From: Deinococcus sp.
GTDB taxonomy: Bacteria; Deinococcota; Deinococci; Deinococcales; Deinococcaceae
Assembly (NCBI RefSeq): GCF_030523985.1
Contig: NZ_JAUNHK010000092.1
Span: forward strand, 1-10,418
DNA: 10,418 nt
Direction: 5' to 3'
The notes under the pieces are model-generated. The model did no database searches, was not told the DNA's origin, and worked only from the letters and a program-made list of their open reading frames with translations. The position numbers were made by a program, and so were the translations under genes. Each line of letters begins with the position of its first letter. The first letter of the stretch is position 1. Of this stretch, positions 1-9,354 are shown one piece after another.

Positions 1-349
<349 letters not shown>

Positions 350-596
350 TGTCTTACTCCCTCCAAGCGGTGGATTCACACAGCACACAAAAACGACCCT
401 TTGTTCGGGCTTCCCCCGCGCATACCACAGGGTTCTGGTGGTGTGACCCACATTGGGTTGATTCTCGCCAGGGCGGTGTCCCGCCTATTGTCTGGCACGT
501 TGCACTGCTTCCACGAAGTGGGATACAGCGCACCGATTCATCAGCTTACACGAAAAGTGGGATTAGGGCAAGAGGACAATCTGCTGACTCCTCAAG
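350..596 (-). other. tuf upstream region and 5' leader, no gene seen
   Basis: This non-coding stretch lies between the terminator after the membrane-protein gene and the tuf start. No tRNA cloverleaf or credible coding frame was found on either strand; an open frame on the plus strand here has no homologue I recognise and runs antisense into tuf. Only a small inverted repeat (ACCCA/TGGGT, 446-458) stands out. The region probably holds the tuf promoter and a leader of up to about 190 nt. Confidence 0.6.
543..571 (-). promoter_or_regulatory. Candidate tuf promoter
   Basis: On the minus strand a -35-like TTGCCC (566-571) and a -10-like TAAGCT (543-548) are separated by exactly 17 bases, just downstream of the preceding terminator. 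Each box is only a partial match to consensus, four and three of six positions. Position and spacing are the main support. It would give a leader of roughly 185-190 nt. Confidence 0.3.
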
Positions 597-599
597 AAG

Positions 600-637
600 C
601 AAAAAGGGGCGACCTGCCCCAAGCACAGGTCACCCCT
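600..637 (-). terminator. Rho-independent terminator after the membrane-protein gene
   Basis: On the minus strand a 12-base-pair stem (arms 626-637 and 605-616) closes a 9-base loop and is followed directly by a run of U residues (605-601). The one non-Watson-Crick position (632/610) is U-G on the minus-strand RNA but C-A on the plus strand, so the hairpin is built for minus-strand transcripts. It lies 12 bases after the stop codon at 649 and separates that gene from tuf. Confidence 0.88.
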
Positions 638-648
638 CTGTAGCCCCA

Positions 649-1089
649 TCACCGCCTGAGGTACTCTGCGACCTCCCGGTCAAAAGCCCCAAACAGCATC
701 GCTATACCCAGAATTGTGCCGAAGGGGAACAGCAACAGACTCAAGACGGCAATGACAATGCTGGAAGTGCGGCCCGACGCTTTCCCTTCCAGCACGGCTT
801 GCCGGGTGAAGTACAGCCACAGCACCAGCGCCGCCGTCAGGAAAAAGGAAATCCAGAGCGTCATCTGAATCTGCTCGGGCGAGAGCGGCCCAACGCTTTG
901 GTTGGTCATCTTGCCGTAATCCACCAGAAGGTCATTGAGCATGGGCCCCGAGAAAGGAATCGTCAGCAATGACAGGCCATTGTAGACCAGAGCAATCATA
1001 AGCGGCAGGGTCAGGAACGCCAGACGACGCGGGAGCGGACGTGGTGTTGGAGAAGGAGAAGCACTCATCCTCTGTAGGGTAGCAGTCAC
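649..1089 (-). CDS. Small membrane protein of unknown function between fusA and tuf
   Basis: I do not recognise a named family. The 146-residue product has a proline- and serine-rich N-terminus with an RRL positive patch (about residues 10-22), then three probable membrane helices at about 26-47, 75-95 and 108-131. The last reads LSLLLFPFGTILGIAMLFGAF and ends in the charged tail DREVAEYLRR. The FPFGTILG pattern near the end resembles small uncharacterised integral membrane proteins common in Deinococcus. The GTG start at 1089 is preferred because AGGAGG (1096-1101) sits six bases before it; the ATG at 1068 has AGG directly abutting it and no usable spacing. Terminators lie on both sides, and the upstream one ends about 27 bases before the start. 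No promoter is visible in that gap, so expression probably depends on readthrough from fusA or on a promoter inside the fusA 3' end. No function is proposed. Confidence 0.85.
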   Translation of the reverse strand: MTATLQRMSASPSPTPRPLPRRLAFLTLPLMIALVYNGLSLLTIPFSGPMLNDLLVDYGKMTNQSVGPLSPEQIQMTLWISFFLTAALVLWLYFTRQAVLEGKASGRTSSIVIAVLSLLLFPFGTILGIAMLFGAFDREVAEYLRR

Positions 1090-1095
1090 TCTGGC

Positions 1096-1101
1096 CCTCC
1101 T
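1096..1101 (-). promoter_or_regulatory. Ribosome-binding site fixing a GTG start
   Basis: AGGAGG on the minus strand lies six bases ahead of the GTG at 1089-1087. It decides for the 146-residue product over the shorter version starting at the ATG at 1068. Confidence 0.75.
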
Positions 1102-1115
1102 CAGCCCATAGAGCC

Positions 1116-1146
1116 AAAGAAAAGCCCGCCCCGGAGGACGGACTTT
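1116..1146 (-). terminator. Rho-independent terminator after fusA
   Basis: Minus-strand RNA folds into an 11-base-pair stem (arms 1136-1146 and 1121-1131) closed by the tetraloop UCCG, a member of the very stable UNCG class, and followed by UUUUCUUU. Two stem positions (1142/1125 and 1138/1129) pair as G-U only on the minus-strand RNA, giving its direction. It starts 26 bases after the fusA stop codon. Confidence 0.88.
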
Positions 1147-1171
1147 CTTTTCAGCGAGCCTAGCCGAAGAA

Positions 1172-3268
<2,097 letters not shown>

Positions 3269-3287
3269 AAGACTCCCTGTTGTACGG

Positions 3288-3306
3288 CGGCACCGTCAGG
3301 TGACCG
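3288..3306 (-). promoter_or_regulatory. Small hairpin just upstream of the fusA ribosome-binding site
   Basis: A 7-base-pair stem with one bulged base and a 4-base loop lies about 10 bases upstream of the fusA Shine-Dalgarno sequence. It could tune access to the fusA start, but a stem this short can also arise by chance in GC-rich DNA. Confidence 0.35.
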
Positions 3307-3332
3307 TGATGGATATTTCGCTTTTCAGTAAA

Positions 3333-3361
3333 GCGGACGGTAGGAGGTTCCCACCGTCCGC
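3333..3361 (-). promoter_or_regulatory. Strong hairpin in the rpsG-fusA spacer
   Basis: Arms 3333-3344 and 3350-3361 form 12 continuous pairs on the minus-strand RNA around a 5-base loop. The one exception on the plus strand (A-C at 3342/3352) is a U-G pair on the transcript, so the structure fits minus-strand RNA best. Only three U residues follow, too few for an efficient intrinsic terminator. It could be a partial attenuator, an RNase processing site or a 3'-end stabiliser for the rpsL-rpsG part. Confidence 0.6.
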
Positions 3362-3368
3362 ACTGTCA

Positions 3369-3389
3369 CGTTTCCGACAGGCGGAAACG
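3369..3389 (-). promoter_or_regulatory. Second hairpin directly after rpsG
   Basis: An 8-base-pair perfect inverted repeat (3369-3376 with 3382-3389) with a 5-base loop begins seven bases after the rpsG stop codon and sits just before the stronger 12-pair hairpin. No U-tract follows it. The two hairpins in tandem suggest a structured intercistronic element. Confidence 0.5.
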
Positions 3390-3395
3390 AAGACT

Positions 3396-3866
3396 TTACC
3401 AGCGGTAGTGCGCGTAGGCGCGGTTGGCTTCGGCCATGCGCTCCACGTCGTCTTTTTTCTTGATGGCGCCGCCACGGCCCTGGGCGGCGTCCATGATTTC
3501 GCCCGCCAGACGCTCAATGGCGGTGCGCTCGGGACGGCTCTCGACGGCGCTGATCATCCAGCGCAGGGTCAGGCTCTGCTTGCGGCGCTCGGTGGGTTCC
3601 ACGGGCACCTGGTAGGTCGAACCACCGACGCGGCGGCTACGAACTTCGACGCGGGGCTTGACGTTGTCGTAAGCCTGCTTGAAGACCTTGAGCGGCTCCT
3701 GGCCGGTGCGCTCCTGCACCAGACGGCAGGCTCCGTAGAAAATGCGGCTGGCGAGGTTCTTCTTGCCATCACGCATGATGCGGTTGATCATCGCGCTGAC
3801 CAGCACGTCCTGGTACACCAGGTCGGGCTGAACGGGGCGCACTTCTGCTCTGCGGCGACGTGCCAT
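3396..3866 (-). CDS. rpsG: 30S ribosomal protein S7
   Basis: S7 binds the 3' major domain of 16S rRNA, starts assembly of the 30S head and contacts the E site. The 156-residue length is usual. The sequence opens MARRRRAEVRPV, carries the family signature NVKPRVEVRSRRVGGSTYQV at about residues 68-87, and ends RMAEANRAYAHYRW. The ATG at 3866 has AAGGAG seven bases upstream (3874-3879). The gene is second in the operon, 123 nt after rpsL and 127 nt before fusA. In E. coli S7 represses its own operon by binding the S12-S7 spacer. The spacer here is similarly long and can fold, so the same control is plausible but is not shown by the sequence alone. Confidence 0.99.
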   Translation of the reverse strand: MARRRRAEVRPVQPDLVYQDVLVSAMINRIMRDGKKNLASRIFYGACRLVQERTGQEPLKVFKQAYDNVKPRVEVRSRRVGGSTYQVPVEPTERRKQSLTLRWMISAVESRPERTAIERLAGEIMDAAQGRGGAIKKKDDVERMAEANRAYAHYRW

Positions 3867-3915
3867 GTTCTTGCTCCTTGATTCTCGACGCCCACACCGG
3901 GCGCGGCATGCGGTT

Positions 3916-3933
3916 TCAGACAGCCTGCTTCAT
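3916..3933 (-). CDS. Possible five-codon leader ORF (MKQAV) in the rpsL-rpsG spacer
   Basis: An ATG at 3933 with a purine-rich GGGGTGAGG just upstream opens a five-codon frame that ends in TGA at 3916, ahead of rpsG. The codons CAG GCU GUC overlap the second copy of an ACAGCCTG repeat that could compete in the upstream hairpin. It may be a translated leader peptide or chance. There is no homology that could test it. Confidence 0.2.
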   Translation of the reverse strand: MKQAV

Positions 3934-3955
3934 GGGCCTCACCCCTCGCTGATCT

Positions 3956-3987
3956 TCACAGCCTGAGAGATGGGGCCTGGGCTGTGA
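3956..3987 (-). promoter_or_regulatory. Hairpin just after rpsL, candidate S7 or attenuation element
   Basis: An 8-base-pair perfect stem (3956-3963 with 3980-3987) with a 16-base loop begins two bases after the rpsL stop codon. The sequence ACAGCCTG of one arm recurs at 3920-3927, so the upstream arm could pair with either copy. No U-tract follows, so it is not a simple terminator. Its place between S12 and S7 matches the position of the S7 feedback site in E. coli. Confidence 0.45.
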
Positions 3988-3989
3988 CC

Positions 3990-4379
<390 letters not shown>

Positions 4380-4625
4380 AACATCACTCCTGTTTGGTTG
4401 ATTTGGCGCGTGCGCCAGGCAAAGGCTGTTTATCTCTTCATCTCTGTGACGGCGAGAAAACAGCGCCGGGTTGACGGACGGGGTCCAGGCCGGGCGTGGC
4501 CCACACCCGTGAGGTGGTCACCGCTGAAGAAGGGCCAGGACAAAGCCAAGACACCTCTGAGCGGTCTATGCCGAGAAGCGCCACCTGATGCAACCCATTC
4601 CCAGGGGCGGCTTTCCAACCTTGCC
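4380..4625 (-). other. Long untranslated leader of the str operon
   Basis: This is the stretch between the candidate promoter and rpsL. No convincing gene was seen: a 72-codon frame on the minus strand (4430-4648) begins inside the proposed -10 region and has no ribosome-binding site or recognisable domain. A short inverted repeat (4404-4417, TGGCG/CGCCA around four bases) lies about 13 bases upstream of the rpsL Shine-Dalgarno sequence. The rest shows no clear structure by eye. Confidence 0.5.
4387..4391 (-). promoter_or_regulatory. Ribosome-binding site fixing the TTG start of rpsL
   Basis: AGGAG lies seven bases before TTG 4379-4377, but only two bases before the out-of-frame ATG at 4384-4382. 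Optimal spacing therefore favours TTG. The out-of-frame ATG would give a frame of only about 25 codons. Confidence 0.7.
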
Positions 4626-4655
4626 ATGATACGGGACAGCAAACTCACGGCGCAA
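4626..4655 (-). promoter_or_regulatory. Candidate str operon promoter
   Basis: The minus strand has -35 TTGCGC (4650-4655), an 18-base spacer and -10 TATCAT (4626-4631, five of six matches to consensus). Transcription would start near 4620. It begins 23 bases after the Nudix stop codon. A small imperfect GC-rich hairpin without a U-tract overlaps the -35 end, so readthrough from the pgm-Nudix unit is also possible. Confidence 0.5.
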
Positions 4656-4677
4656 GGGGCCGGAGGTCGCCTGCGCT

Positions 4678-5450
4678 CTAGCCCGGCCTGTTGCTGGATT
4701 GCGGTGCGGCTCTCAGCAGAAAAAGCCCACCCAGGCGGGCCACCGTGCGGGCCAGCATGACCTTCCAGTGGCGTGAGGGGGCCACCTGCCTTGCCTCCGC
4801 CTGAGCGTGCAGCACCCGCTCCGGCTCCGGGTCGAAGAAGGGCTGGCCCGTTTTCAGCGCCTCACGCACCCAGGCCAGCGAACGCTCGTGCCCCGGATGG
4901 AGTGGCGGCAGGGCGTCCCAGTCGAAAAAGCCGACCTCGGAGGCTTCTGCAGTGGGGTGGGGTTCACCTTCCGCTCCCACCAGAAAGACCGGGGCCACCA
5001 GATGCAAGCCGTGCAGGTTGGGCGCAAAGCGGCTGTCGAGGACGCCCAGCAGCCGCACGGCCCGGCCCCGCAATCCCGTTTCCTCGAACAGTTCGCGCTC
5101 GGCAGTCCCGGCGGGGGTCTCCCCCACTTCAGCCAGTCCACCGGGCAGCCCCCATAACCCGGTGTCCCCGCGCCGCATCAGCAGCACCTGCCCGCCGCGC
5201 AGCACCACCGCCTCAGCCGCCAGCAGCGGTGTGACGTGCGCCAGATGTTCCAGATAGGCCCGCCGAACCTCAGGCCCGGTCACGGGAAGCCCGACCCCAG
5301 CCAGTTCGCTGCTCAGCGTCAGTACCCGCCGGAAGCGGTCAACGTCGTAAGGGTTCTGGGCGTAAGCCAACCCGCTCAGGGCAATGGCCCGGAGTTCCTG
5401 CGCCAGCAATGCGGGCGTCGGCTGAGGCGAGTCGGCCACGGAGGGACGGG

Positions 5451-5454
<4 letters not shown>
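4678..5454 (-). CDS. Nudix hydrolase with Nudix_N_2-type N-terminal domain
   Basis: Nudix enzymes cleave nucleoside diphosphates linked to another group, using divalent metal. A complete Nudix box runs from G106 to L128 (G-x5-E-x7-RELFEETGL: G106, E112, R120, E121, E124, E125, G127). Ahead of it, residues about 18-75 (ELRAIALSGLAYAQNPYDVDRF and onward) match the helical N-terminal domain found in YjhB-like Nudix proteins, some of which act on CDP-choline or ADP-ribose. The substrate here is unknown. The product has 258 residues and an extra C-terminal extension of about 55 residues (from about FFDPEPERVL) beyond the core. The GTG start overlaps the pgm TGA by 4 nt (GTGA, 5451-5454) and has only a weak GGGCGAG upstream, so translation is probably coupled to pgm. 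This suggests co-regulation with sugar-phosphate metabolism, perhaps of nucleotide sugars, as inference only. Confidence 0.9.
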
Positions 5455-7082
<1,628 letters not shown>

Positions 7083-7088
7083 GGGGTC

Positions 7089-7094
7089 AGTCTA
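7089..7094 (-). promoter_or_regulatory. -10 box for leaderless pgm transcript
   Basis: TAGACT (TANNNT) on the minus strand lies six bases before the pgm ATG, so transcription would start at or next to the A of ATG. There is no Shine-Dalgarno sequence and no clear -35 box. Confidence 0.45.
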
Positions 7095-7145
7095 GAGCAG
7101 CCGGCGGCGCGGGGCGTCTTGCCCGTCCCTGAATCAAGGTCGGCG

Positions 7146-9218
7146 TCAGACCTCGATCTTCTTGAGTTTCTTGAGCGCCCGGCGGTGCTGCTCGATTTGC
7201 CGCTGCACGATGCCCAGTTCACGGGAAATTTCGGCTTCGTTGCGGTCCCAGCGGGTTTTGCTGAAGGCCCGCACCGCCTCCTCGAATTCCTGAAGTTCGG
7301 CCCGCGCCTGCTGCTCGCCGTGCCGCTGCAACTCGTTGATTTCGCCGCGTGGAATCTGCGCCGGGTCGAACTGGAAAAAGTCCTGAAGACCCTGCCGCCA
7401 CGCCATCAGTTCGCGGGCGAAGGGTGCCGGCAACGTTCCGAGGCGGTCCGGCTCGATTTCGCCTGCGTTGCGGATGCCCCGCGCCACCGCCAACGACAGT
7501 TCACGCGGCCCCACGCCGGGCACGCCGCCCGACCGCAGCGCCTGGAGCGCCAGAAATTCACGTTCGGAGCGCTCATACCAGCGGGTGTAGAGCGCCCGCA
7601 GGCCCCCCCCGCGTCCCAGGTCGCGCAGGCGGTTGCGGCGCTGTTCCAGTTCCATGTGGGAGCGCAGGAACGTGGCCCCGGCATTTTCGCGCTGGTAGCG
7701 TTCGCGCAGTTCCTCGCGCCGGGCCAGCAGCGCCGACAGCTCGTTTTTGACTTCCTCACGCCGGGCCAGCACCGCTTGACGGTAGACCTGATGCTGCCCC
7801 CCCGTCGGAATGAGCTGACGCACCAGACCCTTTTCCCAGGCTTCGTAGCGGTCGATCAGCCCGTCCCAGTCCACCACGAAGCTGCGGCCCAGCGTCAGCG
7901 CGAACAGGATGATGCCCGGCACGACCAGCAGCGCCAGAAAAGACCGCTGCACCAGCCAGACCGCCAGCATCAGCACCGCCAGCACCAGTGCCCGCAGCAC
8001 CCAGGCGATGAGCCGCTCCAGCTGGGCGTGGCCCATGCCCTTGGGACGGCTGGGCAACCCCAGTTTCAGAGAGGGCAGGGGGGGCGCTTCGGTGACGGGT
8101 GCGATGGTGGGCGATGGAGGCGGCGAGGCCACGCGCATGATGTCGCTCCAGAGTTTCTCGACCCGGTCGGCCACGCTGGTGTCGTCGTCGTCGAACTCGG
8201 TGGGGCGCTGCTGGGCGGCCACGCACTCGGGGCAGGGCTGCCCGCGCACCCGCAGATGCTGGGGCTGCTGCTCGCAGGGGTGCAAGGCGGCGGCCATTTC
8301 ACGCAGGGCGCTGGCCCATTCCTGAGGCGAAGGCCGGGCCTGGGGGTCGGCGTGCCCCGCCACGAACGCCCGCTCGAACAGCGCCTGCACCTCCGGCGAG
8401 AGGGCCGCGAACGGCAGGCTGCCCGGAACCGCCCGCAGGCCGGGAGGAGGCGAGGCCGCGTCCACGAATTGCCCCGCCGCAATGGCCGCCACCGGGCCAG
8501 GAGCCGGGCCGCGCACCTGCACGCCCGCGTAGGGGTGACGCTCCAGCAGCAGCTCGAACAGCAGCACCGCCAATCCGAAGAAATCCTCACCGGGCTGATG
8601 CAAGCGCGGCACGAGGGTGTCGGTTCCCTGGCGCTGGGCCTCGGCGGGGGTGTACTCGGCGCTGCTGGGCAGGGGCGTCATGACCTGCTCACCGAGTTGC
8701 AATTGGTAGTCGTCGCTGCCGACCAGCCAGACCTCGCCCGCGTCGGTCACGAGCACGTGTTCGGGGCGCACGTCACCCATTAGGTGCCCGCAGGCGTGCA
8801 GGTCGCCAAAAGCCTGGGCCAGCCGCTCGCCCACCTGCACCCGGAAGCGCCAGTCGGCCTGGGGGAATTGCTGACGGCGCAGTTCGGGCACCAGCAACGC
8901 CCGCAGCCCCGCCACATGACTCAGCCCTTCGGGGGGCAGCGGCGTGACCAGCCCGGCCAACTGGCGGTTGCTGCCATACAGCGGCGCCGTGGGCCACAGC
9001 ACCCGGCTGGGAATGCGTGGAGGCGCGGTCTGGCTGACCATTCCCTCCACCTTTCTGGCCTGGGTCGAGGTGGGGGGCGAGAGGTACACCTTGAGCAGTT
9101 GAGGCGGCAAAGAAGAGTCCGCGCACAGGTAGAGGTTGGCGTGGCGCCCGCGGGCCACCTCGCGCCCCTGAGGAACGTTCGAGCCGTAAGCGTCTTGCAG
9201 GGCGGAGGGAGCGCTCAT
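7146..9218 (-). CDS. Membrane-anchored kinase-like/helix-hairpin-helix protein (YegI/COG4248-like)
   Basis: The 690-residue domain order resembles YegI-type proteins, which join a protein-kinase-like fold to a helix-hairpin-helix part. Residues about 15-310 look kinase-like: a weak glycine loop GRHANLY (24-30), candidate ATP lysine Lys43 (LLKVY), GDVRPEHVLV (148-157) with catalytic-type Asp149, SDDYQ (168-172) at the DFG position, YTPAEA (189-194) and EDFFGLAVLLFELL (211-224). His154 replaces the usual metal-binding Asn and the glycine loop is poor, so it may be a weak kinase or a pseudokinase. A Cys cluster (C315, C329, C332; CPEC) suggests a zinc knuckle, followed by an acidic patch EFDDDD. 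Two membrane helices lie at about 404-424 and 427-444, then coiled coil (about 480-535), an HhH-like segment GVPGVGPRELSLAV (565-578) and a charged C-terminal coiled coil (about 625-688). The ATG has no Shine-Dalgarno sequence; TACCCT eight bases upstream suggests leaderless expression. No phosphatase or von Willebrand partner is adjacent. Confidence 0.85.
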   Translation of the reverse strand: MSAPSALQDAYGSNVPQGREVARGRHANLYLCADSSLPPQLLKVYLSPPTSTQARKVEGMVSQTAPPRIPSRVLWPTAPLYGSNRQLAGLVTPLPPEGLSHVAGLRALLVPELRRQQFPQADWRFRVQVGERLAQAFGDLHACGHLMGDVRPEHVLVTDAGEVWLVGSDDYQLQLGEQVMTPLPSSAEYTPAEAQRQGTDTLVPRLHQPGEDFFGLAVLLFELLLERHPYAGVQVRGPAPGPVAAIAAGQFVDAASPPPGLRAVPGSLPFAALSPEVQALFERAFVAGHADPQARPSPQEWASALREMAAALHPCEQQPQHLRVRGQPCPECVAAQQRPTEFDDDDTSVADRVEKLWSDIMRVASPPPSPTIAPVTEAPPLPSLKLGLPSRPKGMGHAQLERLIAWVLRALVLAVLMLAVWLVQRSFLALLVVPGIILFALTLGRSFVVDWDGLIDRYEAWEKGLVRQLIPTGGQHQVYRQAVLARREEVKNELSALLARREELRERYQRENAGATFLRSHMELEQRRNRLRDLGRGGGLRALYTRWYERSEREFLALQALRSGGVPGVGPRELSLAVARGIRNAGEIEPDRLGTLPAPFARELMAWRQGLQDFFQFDPAQIPRGEINELQRHGEQQARAELQEFEEAVRAFSKTRWDRNEAEISRELGIVQRQIEQHRRALKKLKKIEV

Positions 9219-9226
9219 CGGGCTTC

Positions 9227-9232
9227 AGGGTA
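9227..9232 (-). promoter_or_regulatory. -10 box candidate for the kinase-like gene
   Basis: TACCCT (TANNNT) lies eight bases upstream of the ATG at 9218 on the minus strand. There is no Shine-Dalgarno sequence and no recognisable -35 box. It is a weaker match than the ones at pgm and hemA. Confidence 0.3.
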
Positions 9233-9302
9233 CGACGTTGGGCGGCTCGAGGAAAACAGGTCACGCCCCACCCGCAAAGAAAGGCGTCTGAGACAGCTTC
9301 CT

Positions 9303-9314
9303 TACCGTTCGGTA
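9303..9314. promoter_or_regulatory. Perfect palindrome between the kinase-like gene and hemA, possible operator
   Basis: TACCGTTCGGTA is an inverted repeat of TACCG with a two-base centre. It lies 27 bases upstream of the hemA -10 box in a 136-bp divergent spacer. The form resembles operators of TetR-type and other dimeric regulators. No regulator gene is in the window. Confidence 0.35.
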
Positions 9315-9341
9315 CGGGACGCCCGCCCCGCCGGAGCTGAC

Positions 9342-9347
9342 TATGCT
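9342..9347 (+). promoter_or_regulatory. -10 box for leaderless hemA transcript
   Basis: TATGCT (TANNNT, four of six consensus positions) ends seven bases before the ATG at 9355. No Shine-Dalgarno sequence precedes the ATG and no clear -35 box is present, so the mRNA would begin at or very near the start codon. Confidence 0.45.
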
Positions 9348-9354
9348 GGGTACC

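Noticed and set aside
420..480. tRNA-like impression in the tuf leader (GAGAATCAACCC on the minus strand)
   Set aside because: No acceptor stem, anticodon arm or T-loop consensus could be assembled around it.
4430..4648. 72-codon open frame on the minus strand between the Nudix gene and rpsL
   Set aside because: Its ATG lies next to the likely -10 of the str promoter, it has no ribosome-binding site, and its composition (Arg, Pro, Ser, Trp) looks like non-coding GC-rich DNA.
7095..7145. Possible terminator between the kinase-like gene and pgm
   Set aside because: Only a four-pair stem (GGGC/GCCC) is present, with no U-tract.
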